IMG/VR virus record: IMGVR_UViG_3300022932_000026
Span: 1-21,694 of that record
Source of the DNA: a virus
Direction: 5' to 3' (one strand)
DNA: 21,694 nucleotides
The notes beneath the pieces are model-generated. The model searched no databases. It was not told where the DNA came from and worked only from the letters and a program-made list of their open reading frames with translations. A program made the position numbers and the translations under genes. Shown here piece by piece: positions 1 to 6,726 of this stretch. Every line of letters starts with the position of its first letter. Positions within the stretch are counted from its first letter, which is position 1.

Positions 1-1174
1 CTTGGACGGCGATCTCGGTGTGCGACACGCCCTCAATGTCTCCCTTTTGCAGCTCCTTGAGCTGTTTTTTGAAGGACGATACCGGCAGACCGCTGTCGGC
101 TTTCAGCGCATGGAGGATTTTGTCGATCTCCAGCGTGTCGAGCTTCTCTGACCGGGAGATTTTCTTCAGGATCAACTGGACGCAGGACATCCGGGCCACG
201 GTGTTATTTGCGTTGTGGTCATAGACGTTGCGAATATATTTGATGATGTCTTCGAATAGCCATTCCTCTTGGTTCTCATCGAACTTGAGGCCCCAAACAT
301 CTTTCTCTTCCTCTGTCAGACCATCATCCCAACCCGGTGGGAGCATACGGTTCTTTGAATTAACATCTTGTAAAACATATTGAATGATTTGGGACAGGCC
401 CTTGTTTACATCGATGCTGTCATTCTCGACCTTCTGCATTTTCTCATCGAACCAAACCTTCATATCTTCCAGTCCGGCCTTCAAAGTTATCTCGCCGCGC
501 AGGATCGCATGTGAAAGCAGCCCGGCATACCGGTTCATTTGCACGTCACGCGCACCCATTGGTACGAATTCCATGGTTTTGAACTTGCCGCCGTGTGCGC
601 CTTTGACCCGGAGCGTCACGATTTTACCAATCGCTTCGCGGATCAGGTCTTCAGCATTGGCCGGGAGCATCGGCAGCTGGTCGTAATGATCGACGAGATC
701 GCCAGTCGAGACGTATGGCATATTGGTTTTAGGGTGGATGGATGGTGGCAACACCACCTGATTACCAGTTGAGAGAATTTCAACCACAGGGCGACCGTGC
801 GCATCATAAATTTTACGCGCGGCTTGGCCGTTGAAGCGGTATGCCAGCACGAAACCTTTATGGCCGACCCGGCTCCACTGCGAGCGTGGGAGACAGGCGA
901 GCAGAGCCGCCTCCACATCCGCGTTGTCATAATCATAATCGACCATAATCAGGCCGGATTGAGAACCCAGCGGAAGTCCGATATTGTTTGATTTATATAG
1001 GCGTAACCACGTTTCCTGCTCTGCCGGCGACGGCATCTTCGAACACCATTGCTGCCAATCGTCGAAGAAAGGACGCTTCTCTGCCACGCGCAGCGGGATG
1101 ACTGGCAACCCTTTGGCCCAGTAGCGGGGCGCGGTGTTTGCAAAGATGTGATGTGGGTTGAAAATGTCTGTCAT
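1..1174 (-). CDS. Prim-pol type DNA primase/polymerase, N-terminal part (runs off left edge)
   Basis: My reverse-strand translation is open from an ATG at 1174 to the window edge (391 codons, no stop). The N-terminus reads like the bifunctional primase/polymerase family (archaeo-eukaryotic primase fold). There is a 'GLPVIPL' opening, then 'NNIGLPLGSQSGLIMVDYDYD' carrying acidic metal ligands D79, D81 and D83 (motif I, DxD). A Lys/Arg stretch lies near 102-113, E132 follows, and 'LPPSIHP' gives the S145-x-H147 motif II. Residues from about 170 on are helical with no Walker A motif in view. A helicase half beyond the edge would fit the family but is not visible. The start ATG overlaps the stop of the upstream gene (ATGA, 1171-1174), so the two are probably translationally coupled. 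Likely role: priming and/or copying phage DNA. The fold is clear; whether it acts mainly as primase or polymerase is inference. Confidence 0.85.
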   Translation of the reverse strand, partial: MTDIFNPHHIFANTAPRYWAKGLPVIPLRVAEKRPFFDDWQQWCSKMPSPAEQETWLRLYKSNNIGLPLGSQSGLIMVDYDYDNADVEAALLACLPRSQWSRVGHKGFVLAYRFNGQAARKIYDAHGRPVVEILSTGNQVVLPPSIHPKTNMPYVSTGDLVDHYDQLPMLPANAEDLIREAIGKIVTLRVKGAHGGKFKTMEFVPMGARDVQMNRYAGLLSHAILRGEITLKAGLEDMKVWFDEKMQKVENDSIDVNKGLSQIIQYVLQDVNSKNRMLPPGWDDGLTEEEKDVWGLKFDENQEEWLFEDIIKYIRNVYDHNANNTVARMSCVQLILKKISRSEKLDTLEIDKILHALKADSGLPVSSFKKQLKELQKGDIEGVSHTEIAVQ

Positions 1175-1647
1175 GATGAAGCCGACCCGTCTTTGGAGAA
1201 TTTCTCCAAGCGGGTCATGACTTCGGTACGCTGATCGGCGTTCAGGATGTCATCCATAATGCCCATGACGGACGCCATGAATTGATCGACGGAGCGGAGG
1301 TTCTGCATTTTCTCTTTGAGAGACACCAGCTTTTCCATCAGGGTGACGGATAAACGGAAGTAGGTGTTCTTGTCAGCGGATTTGTCGCTGTCTTTAACGT
1401 CTTCCCAATAATCCGTCAGGCGTTTGTGAAGATCGTTGATGTTCGCTGTCAGTTCATCGTCTGACATATCGGCGGCGTGACTGTCGAAATCGTTTGTTTT
1501 CAACTCACCGCAAAATAATTGTTTAATGAAATCTGAATATGGACAATCAGGACGATTGAAGAGATTTGGATTATATTCGTAAAGCTGGCTGATCTGCCGT
1601 AACGGCTTTTCATCCAGCACTGGATAGTGCTGTGGTTGGTCTGACAT
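1171..1647 (-). CDS. Helical hypothetical protein, 158 aa, upstream of prim-pol
   Basis: I do not recognise the family. I chose the ATG at 1647 because a near-perfect ribosome binding site (GGGGGAG, minus strand 1659-1653) sits 5 nt before it. A longer reading from 1689 would add 14 residues without a good site. The protein is acidic and mostly helical. Residues 1-60 are Pro/Asp/Asn rich, and residues about 75-155 are charged amphipathic helices ('LVSLKEKMQNL', 'FMASVMGIMDDIL'). The gene is the first of a leftward unit, ends in an ATGA overlap with the prim-pol gene, and is divergent from the terminase. No small terminase gene is seen beside the large subunit, so a small-terminase role is conceivable from position and helical character. 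A replication accessory role is equally possible. No motif decides it. Confidence 0.8.
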   Translation of the reverse strand: MSDQPQHYPVLDEKPLRQISQLYEYNPNLFNRPDCPYSDFIKQLFCGELKTNDFDSHAADMSDDELTANINDLHKRLTDYWEDVKDSDKSADKNTYFRLSVTLMEKLVSLKEKMQNLRSVDQFMASVMGIMDDILNADQRTEVMTRLEKFSKDGSASS

Positions 1648-1652
1648 ACTTA

Positions 1653-1659
1653 CTCCCCC
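1653..1659 (-). promoter_or_regulatory. Strong ribosome binding site setting the start of the 158-aa gene
   Basis: The minus strand reads GGGGGAG here, followed by 5 nt and the ATG at 1647. It is among the best Shine-Dalgarno matches in the window and decides the start in favour of the shorter protein. Confidence 0.8.
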
Positions 1660-1696
1660 GAGTTCATTGTCATGTGATTGTGGGATCATGATGCCT

Positions 1697-1726
1697 AAAA
1701 TATTTTGATTGTAAAGAGAAATATTT
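1697..1726. promoter_or_regulatory. Pair of AT palindromes in the divergent intergenic region (possible operators)
   Basis: AAAATATTTT (1697-1706) is a perfect 10-bp palindrome. AAATATTT recurs at 1719-1726, exactly 21 bp (two helical turns) after the AAATATTT core at 1698-1705. They lie between the leftward replication unit and the rightward terminase gene, where both promoters must be unless transcription enters from outside. A weak plus-strand promoter match is TTGTGG, 17 nt, TATTTT, which overlaps the first palindrome. AT-rich DNA makes such words by chance, so an operator role is only a suggestion. Confidence 0.3.
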
Positions 1727-1743
1727 TCGTTAAGACTGAGAGA

Positions 1744-3483
1744 ATGACCAATTTATATATTGACCAATTCCTAAATCTTGCTAAAGAGCGGTTCTCCATT
1801 GACAGCTTGTCAATGTCGAACACTGAATGGATTTGCAAGAACACCTCGTTGAAGAAACGTCCGTTTTCGTTTAAAGGCTATCACTTTCAGGAAGCCATTA
1901 CGAACGACATGCATCCCAACATGGATGTGATAAAAATTTCACAGGTGGGAATTACGGAAATCCAAATTCGTAAGGCTTTGGCTTTTCTGTTGCGTAACCG
2001 TGGCACCTCGCTGATTTTTTCGTTGCCAAATGAAGACATGCAAGGACGCGTAGCCTCGACGCGTGTAAAACCAATCGTGTCAGCCGATAAAGTATTCAAC
2101 TCACCGATGGACAAAGCAGCCAAGGTGACGCGTTCACTTGAGATCATGCAGTTCGATCAATCGTTCCTGTATTTGGTACAAGCGTCCGAAGCATCTGCGA
2201 CATCCATTCCGGCAGACGCCGTGTTTAATGATGAGGTCGATTTATCAGACCAGAAAATTCTCTCCCTGTTCAACTCACGGATGCAGAACTCAGATTGGAA
2301 AATCTCCCAGCGATTTTCAACACCGACATTCCCGGCGTTCGGGATTGATCTCAATTACCAAACGACGGATCAACATAATTATCTGTGTAAGTGCAACAGC
2401 TGTGGTCATTGGAACGATCCCCAGTTTGATCACCGCTTCCTTCACATCCCCGGATTGCCCCAAGACATTCCATTATTCGAAGTGACCAAAGAGGCTTACA
2501 GCGAAACACTCGATTTCGTCAACGCGTATGTCATGTGCGAACGCTGCCAAGCACCACTGGAATTGGGCAATCCTGAGAACCGCCAGTGGATTGCGAATTT
2601 CCCCAGCCGTGTCAACAGCCGTGGCTATAAGATTTCTCCTTTCGCTACCGAGCGTTTATCTTTGGATTACATCTTCGGCCAGATGTGGAAGTATCAGGAA
2701 ACCGAATTCATCCGTGGTTTTTATAACACAGTGTTGGGCCAAGCCTATTCGGATGGGAACATCCAAATTCCGGTCGAAGATATTCTGGCCTGTATGACCA
2801 CACACTCCGCGCAGATCACACCCGACAAACATGAGAACCTGTGGCTGGGAATTGATATGGGTCAAACCTGTCACGTGATTGTCGGGCGCGGGAACGACGA
2901 AGACAATCTGGAAGTCATCCAGATGCACCAAGTGAACGTGTCGGGTATTGTACCATGGGTCGAAACATTTTGTGAGACTTACAATGTTGTTGGCGGTTGC
3001 GTTGACCGTCACCCGTATGAGCCGACAGCGCGGGACATCTTCAAAGCAAGTGGTGGGAAAGTCCTGCCGGTTGAATACCGTGGCTTGAAAGACACCAACC
3101 TCGTGCGTGACCATGAAGACAATGTCATCCATGGACAGGCCAATCACACCTTCTTCCTTGATAACTTCGCCGCTAAAATCCGCAAGCGCAAAATCCGCAT
3201 CTCCGGTTACGGCAACCAGAAGTCTGTCTATTCACAGCATTTGCGCGAGATGGTGCGGAACGAAGAGCCGGGCAAACCCGCGCAATGGGTGAAACTCAGC
3301 GGGGAGGATCACTATCTTCACGCCTCTGGCATGATGGTGATCGCGCCGAAGTTCGCCGAGCTGATCCGTTTCCACAACAAGACCGACCAGCGTTCGACAA
3401 TCTTTGCCAGTGTGATGGACCCGAATATCCTTTCGAGCGGTTTGACAGGCTTCACCAAGGTGGGTCTAATAACAAATAACTAG
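1744..3483 (+). CDS. terL: Terminase large subunit (lambda gpA-like packaging ATPase/nuclease)
   Basis: This is the DNA packaging motor and cutter; it docks on the portal. From the ATG at 1744 it has 579 aa, close to lambda gpA (641). The ATPase half shows 'KISQVGITE' (K64-E72). As in lambda gpA, the Walker A lysine is at the start of the loop rather than in the classical place. 'VFNDEVD' with D163/E164 is the Walker B and catalytic carboxylate. A zinc ribbon typical of the gpA family follows: C217-x2-C220 and C265-x2-C268. The RNase H-like nuclease shows 'GIDMGQT' (D371), 'CVDRHPYEP' (D421) and 'GEDHYLHA' (D522) as metal ligands. A TTG reading from 1705 is also open but has no ribosome binding site. 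The site at 1744 is itself weak. It is the first gene of the rightward block; the portal follows after 54 nt. Confidence 0.93.
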   Translation: MTNLYIDQFLNLAKERFSIDSLSMSNTEWICKNTSLKKRPFSFKGYHFQEAITNDMHPNMDVIKISQVGITEIQIRKALAFLLRNRGTSLIFSLPNEDMQGRVASTRVKPIVSADKVFNSPMDKAAKVTRSLEIMQFDQSFLYLVQASEASATSIPADAVFNDEVDLSDQKILSLFNSRMQNSDWKISQRFSTPTFPAFGIDLNYQTTDQHNYLCKCNSCGHWNDPQFDHRFLHIPGLPQDIPLFEVTKEAYSETLDFVNAYVMCERCQAPLELGNPENRQWIANFPSRVNSRGYKISPFATERLSLDYIFGQMWKYQETEFIRGFYNTVLGQAYSDGNIQIPVEDILACMTTHSAQITPDKHENLWLGIDMGQTCHVIVGRGNDEDNLEVIQMHQVNVSGIVPWVETFCETYNVVGGCVDRHPYEPTARDIFKASGGKVLPVEYRGLKDTNLVRDHEDNVIHGQANHTFFLDNFAAKIRKRKIRISGYGNQKSVYSQHLREMVRNEEPGKPAQWVKLSGEDHYLHASGMMVIAPKFAELIRFHNKTDQRSTIFASVMDPNILSSGLTGFTKVGLITNN

Positions 3484-3537
3484 ACAGCCAACGGAATACC
3501 GTTTAAGACTTGAACTGATCCATATTTTGGAAGACCC

Positions 3538-5007
3538 ATGGCCCTACCCAACATTATTCAAGTCCTGTTGCCAAAAAAGAAGCCAACCGCGAACGGGGCT
3601 TCTGTTACAGGGACGTATCAACCGCAGAATAATGCGAACGTTCTGACAGCTCCAACCTATCGAAATCACCTTGCTGATCTGTTCACCAGCCGTGTCAGTA
3701 ATGATGCGCGGACCTTGCTCAAGGATTTGATCAAGTACGATAGTGATATGTCTGCCACACTCCACGCCTTTTTAACGACGGCGGCGACGGAACTTCAGGC
3801 TTATGTCTATGACGCGCAGGGTGTGTTGGACCGTGAAGGTCAAAAGCAGCTCGATGCGCTTTTCAGTATTATGTTTAAGCGTAACGATTATACCACAGGT
3901 TTTACCTTCACCAAATCGCTGCGTGAGATTTGCGAAGACTTTCGTTATATGTTGTTGCTGCGCGGCGGTATCGCCTGTGAATTGATTTTTGACAAACTTC
4001 TGTTGCCAAGCCAAATCCGTCAGCTTGATCTGGCGACTATCCAATGGCGTGAAACCCAGCCGGGTCTGTATAAGCCTGAGCAGCTGCCTGTTGGTTCCAA
4101 CAAAGCGATCCCTCTCGACAGCACCAACATCTTTGTGAAGCTGTACCGTCAGAACCCGACCGAGATTTATCCTGAAAGCATCTTCGTATCATCCATCAAT
4201 ACGATCTCCGCCCGGCAACAGGTCATCAATGATCTGTATCGTATCATGCAGAAGACCGGGTATCCCCGTCTTGAGATCACCGTGGTTGAAGAAGTCCTGC
4301 GTAAGAATGCACCGTCCAGCATGCAAACTGATGAAAGCCTGATGCGTCAATGGATTTCTGCCCGGATGAATGAGATTGCCGTCTCGGTCACAGAGATGCG
4401 CCCAGACAGCGTGTATGTCCACACTGATGCCATTACGTCCAATATCCTGAACAAGGGTGGCCCCGGCACAGCGTTCGACGTGACGGCCATTATCGACGTT
4501 CTCAACGCACAGAACCAAGCCGCCCTTAAAACCATGGCGACCATCATTGGCCGTGGTAAGTCCGGCGTGAACACCGCGTCCGTCGAAGCACGGGTGTTTT
4601 CGAAATCTGCTGACATGCTCAACGGTCCGCTTGCCGACATTCTGCAGGATATGTTGACCTACGCCATGCGTCTGCAAGGTTACGCCGGGTACGTTGAATG
4701 TGAATTCGCACCGGTTGAGCTGCGTCCAGACCTCGAACTGGAACCACAGCGCACGATGAAACAGGCGCGTTTGCTGCAGGATTTAAGCCATGGCCTGATC
4801 ACGGACGACGAATATCACATGGAAATGTACAGTCGTCCACGTCCTGATAGCTCCCCGGAACTCTCCGGCACCGGCTTCTATGAAGGTTCGTCGAACGTTG
4901 ACGCCTCAAATATCAGCCCGAACTCTGACCCTCTCGGTCGCAGCATCACCCCTGAGAATTCCAAATCTGCCAAGTCGAACACTGTGAAGAAGCCCGCCTC
5001 CAAGTAA
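3538..5007 (+). CDS. Portal protein
   Basis: The portal is the dodecameric ring at the special capsid vertex through which DNA enters and the tail attaches. The 489-aa length, the position between the terminase and the protease, and the sequence character all fit. The N-terminal part (about 50-110) has 'SNDARTLLKDLIKYDSDMSA' and a following 'LHAFLTTAATEL', typical of portal wing and clip helices. The central part ('SARQQVINDLYRIMQKTGYP', about 221-240) and the long amphipathic stretch at 310-400 fit the stem and crown. A C-terminal 'LSHGLITDDEYHMEMYSR' is the usual portal motif linking a helix to a 'hG.iT.dE' turn. The last 50 residues are Ser/Pro/Asn rich and probably disordered. A GGAAG ribosome binding site (3529-3533) precedes the ATG by 4 nt. 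Confidence 0.88.
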   Translation: MALPNIIQVLLPKKKPTANGASVTGTYQPQNNANVLTAPTYRNHLADLFTSRVSNDARTLLKDLIKYDSDMSATLHAFLTTAATELQAYVYDAQGVLDREGQKQLDALFSIMFKRNDYTTGFTFTKSLREICEDFRYMLLLRGGIACELIFDKLLLPSQIRQLDLATIQWRETQPGLYKPEQLPVGSNKAIPLDSTNIFVKLYRQNPTEIYPESIFVSSINTISARQQVINDLYRIMQKTGYPRLEITVVEEVLRKNAPSSMQTDESLMRQWISARMNEIAVSVTEMRPDSVYVHTDAITSNILNKGGPGTAFDVTAIIDVLNAQNQAALKTMATIIGRGKSGVNTASVEARVFSKSADMLNGPLADILQDMLTYAMRLQGYAGYVECEFAPVELRPDLELEPQRTMKQARLLQDLSHGLITDDEYHMEMYSRPRPDSSPELSGTGFYEGSSNVDASNISPNSDPLGRSITPENSKSAKSNTVKKPASK

Positions 5008-5024
5008 CTACCCACTAAAATTTA

Positions 5025-5061
5025 TTGACGGCAACAAACTTTTAGAGTTAATGTGACATTA
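5025..5061 (+). promoter_or_regulatory. Weak promoter candidate and 13-nt palindrome before the protease gene
   Basis: TTGACG (5025-5030), 16 nt and GTTAAT (5047-5052) make a poor sigma70-like promoter match. TAATGT-G-ACATTA (5049-5061) is a perfect palindrome ending 1 nt before the protease ATG at 5063. It occupies the place where a Shine-Dalgarno sequence should be; none is present. It could be an operator, or simply the reason translation of the protease is weak. Confidence 0.25.
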
Positions 5062-5062
5062 C

Positions 5063-6232
5063 ATGAGCAAACGCGTTACCATCACTGAAAAAATTCAAGC
5101 ACGTATTCGTGCTGCCGTCGGCGACCCCGATTTGAACACGAATGATTTGGCTGTTTACGAAGCGCGTTTCCTCACGACCGAGCCACTGACTAAAGGTGGT
5201 TTTTTCAATAAGGCGCGGGTATCGCCGCCGACCTTGTTTCAGATGGCTGCTTATCTGACTGAAGAAGGCAAAGCCCGTCCGCTGCACATTATGCATGAAG
5301 ATGATATTTTACCAATCGGTAAAGTATTTTCTGCCGAAGCGCGCACCATGGCGAATGGCGAAACAGAATTACGCGGACAGTTTTACATCCCACTGTCCGA
5401 AACAGCATCGTTGACGAAACTTGACAATGCTGTCGTTGATGAAGTCAGCGTGGGTATGTTGAATACCCATGCATTCTGTTCTGAATGTGAGTTTGATTAC
5501 TTCGGAGCAGAGGCTGGCTGGACAAACTTCATGGACCTGTCTTGTAGCGAAGGTCACAAGATCGGTGTTGATGGTGTCCACGTCCGTCTCGCTGGATTGG
5601 AAAGCTGGTCAGAACTTTCTCTGGTTGGTGCCGGTGCAGCGAAGAATGCAAAAATCATGCCTCGCATTAAGCAGGTCATGGCCAAAGCTGACTACGAACG
5701 ACTGGCTGCAAGCGGCGCACCTGCCGATGCTCGTTTAGTAACAACGTCCTACAAAATTGAGGACGCAACCCCACCAACACAGGAAGAACCCAAGATGGAT
5801 TTAAAAGAAATCTTGGCACAGCTGAGCGCAAGCACAACTGATGCCGCCACCGTCAAAGTTGAATTGGCTACAGCCAAGGCGACTGTTGACACACAAGCTG
5901 CTCGTATCACTGAACTCGAAACACAACTGGCTGCGTCTGCCGCAACCGTTGATGCCGACAAGGCCACGTTGCAAACAGAATTAGATGCTGCAAAAGCAGA
6001 CCTGAAAACTGCAGACGAGAAACTCGTTCCGCATTTCGAAGCTGCCTTCACAGCATCTGGTGATGCCAAAATCGAAGCTCCTGTAGGTCTGGTCGCTAAA
6101 CTGGCTATGATCGAAGAGAAAGCTTTGAAATTGCATCAAGTTGTCGGTGCTAAATCCGACGCAACTGATAAACAGGCAACCCTTCAATCAAATGAAGATG
6201 CTCGTAAATCTGCCTTCAAATTGTCTAAATAA
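5063..6232 (+). CDS. Prohead maturation protease with C-terminal scaffold domain
   Basis: This 389-aa protein combines a serine-type prohead protease (about residues 25-205) with a coiled-coil scaffold (about 245-389), as lambda gpC does. Protease features are 'PLHIMHEDD' (candidate catalytic H75 or H78), 'VDEVSVGML' (candidate nucleophile S129) and 'SELSLVGAGAAKNAKI' at 183-198, the usual end of the family. An unusual Cys/His cluster follows the serine motif: C139-x2-C142, then C161-x3-H165, probably binding zinc. The C-terminal part is Ala/Thr/Lys/Asp-rich heptad sequence ('ITELETQLAASAATVDADKA'), typical of scaffolds that are digested after assembly. The start has no Shine-Dalgarno site, unlike its neighbours, which fits low protease dosage. 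Catalytic residues are assigned by motif only. Confidence 0.87.
   Translation: MSKRVTITEKIQARIRAAVGDPDLNTNDLAVYEARFLTTEPLTKGGFFNKARVSPPTLFQMAAYLTEEGKARPLHIMHEDDILPIGKVFSAEARTMANGETELRGQFYIPLSETASLTKLDNAVVDEVSVGMLNTHAFCSECEFDYFGAEAGWTNFMDLSCSEGHKIGVDGVHVRLAGLESWSELSLVGAGAAKNAKIMPRIKQVMAKADYERLAASGAPADARLVTTSYKIEDATPPTQEEPKMDLKEILAQLSASTTDAATVKVELATAKATVDTQAARITELETQLAASAATVDADKATLQTELDAAKADLKTADEKLVPHFEAAFTASGDAKIEAPVGLVAKLAMIEEKALKLHQVVGAKSDATDKQATLQSNEDARKSAFKLSK
5781..5786 (+). promoter_or_regulatory. Internal ribosome binding site for nested scaffold
   Basis: AGGAAG lies inside the protease gene, 8 nt before an in-frame ATG at 5795. This is a better translation signal than the one at the start of the full-length gene. 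Confidence 0.6.
5795..6232 (+). CDS. Nested capsid scaffold protein (internal start in the protease gene)
   Basis: An ATG at codon 245 of the protease gene is preceded by AGGAAG with 8-nt spacing and would give a 145-aa protein. It begins 'MDLKEILAQLSAS' and consists almost wholly of predicted coiled coil, with a compact C-terminus ('VGLVAKLAMIEEKALKLHQV') that could contact the capsid protein. The start falls exactly where the protease domain and its Pro-rich linker ('DATPPTQEEPK') end. This mirrors lambda C/Nu3, where the scaffold is made separately and in excess from inside the protease gene. The architecture is seen directly; separate expression is inferred. Confidence 0.65.
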   Translation: MDLKEILAQLSASTTDAATVKVELATAKATVDTQAARITELETQLAASAATVDADKATLQTELDAAKADLKTADEKLVPHFEAAFTASGDAKIEAPVGLVAKLAMIEEKALKLHQVVGAKSDATDKQATLQSNEDARKSAFKLSK

Positions 6233-6243
6233 GGAGACTAATT

Positions 6244-6714
6244 ATGCCAGCTATCGGTAAAGTATCGTTGAAGGGTCTGCCAGTCGAAGATTTCATTAAC
6301 ACGTTTCTCGTCAAAATTGGTGGCTCCGAAGCAACACAGGCAGACGCAGGTAATGCTGCGATGTCAATCGATACCACCACTGCCAACCAAGTAAAACTTG
6401 CTGTTGATGGTGAACGTATCTACGGTCGTCTCGAAGTTCGTGAAGACCGTGTCCAAGAAGGTATTGTTGTTGGTTCTATCGCTCGTAAGGGCGGAGTGAC
6501 TTTCAATGTATCTCCTACCGTTTCACTCAGCTCACCAATTACCAACCCAGCTATTGGTGATTTCCTTGTTGGAGCCGTTAATGGTTCTGCCAAAGGTGGT
6601 TTTGTCCGTAAGGCCAGCACCGCTGAAATCCAAGCCGGTAAGTCTAATTGGCAGGTTGTTGAACTCATTACAAATGCAGACACGACTAAGTCTGTAGTTG
6701 CCATCGACGTATAA
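6244..6714 (+). CDS. Head decoration (capsid cement) protein, lambda gpD position
   Basis: This 156-aa protein lies between the scaffold and the major capsid gene, the place of lambda D. It is rich in Gly, Val, Thr and Ala with short beta strands ('GIVVGSIARKGGVTFNVSP', 'GDFLVGAVNGSAKGGFVRK') and has no signal peptide or membrane segment. Decoration proteins trimerise on the expanded capsid and stabilise it against DNA pressure; that role is inferred from position, size and composition. Translation should be high, because AAGGAG stands 8 nt before the ATG and the same kind of site opens the capsid gene 12 nt after its stop, as expected for two proteins needed in hundreds of copies. Sequence identity to gpD itself is not evident by eye. 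Confidence 0.7.
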   Translation: MPAIGKVSLKGLPVEDFINTFLVKIGGSEATQADAGNAAMSIDTTTANQVKLAVDGERIYGRLEVREDRVQEGIVVGSIARKGGVTFNVSPTVSLSSPITNPAIGDFLVGAVNGSAKGGFVRKASTAEIQAGKSNWQVVELITNADTTKSVVAIDV

Positions 6715-6726
6715 GGAGAACTGAGA

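Noticed and set aside
643-936. 97-aa minus-strand frame overlapping the prim-pol gene
   Set aside because: The prim-pol frame on the same strand, open through the whole region with family motifs, explains the coding signal.
1705-1743. TTG start giving the terminase 13 extra residues
   Set aside because: No ribosome binding site and it overlaps the AT palindromes; the ATG at 1744 fits better, though its own site is weak.
2656-3147. 163-aa open frame on the minus strand inside the terminase gene
   Set aside because: It is antisense to a strongly recognised gene, lacks a ribosome binding site and shows no domain-like sequence.
3490-3503. AACGG/CCGTT hairpin between terminase and portal genes
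   Set aside because: Only 5 bp and no T-run, so not a terminator; probably chance.
4189-4677. 162-aa open frame on the minus strand inside the portal gene
   Set aside because: His-rich low-credibility sequence antisense to the portal; a codon-bias shadow.
5749-6069. 106-aa Ala/Ser/Val-rich minus-strand frame opposite the scaffold
   Set aside because: Composition is the mirror of the Ala/Lys/Asp-rich coiled coil on the other strand.
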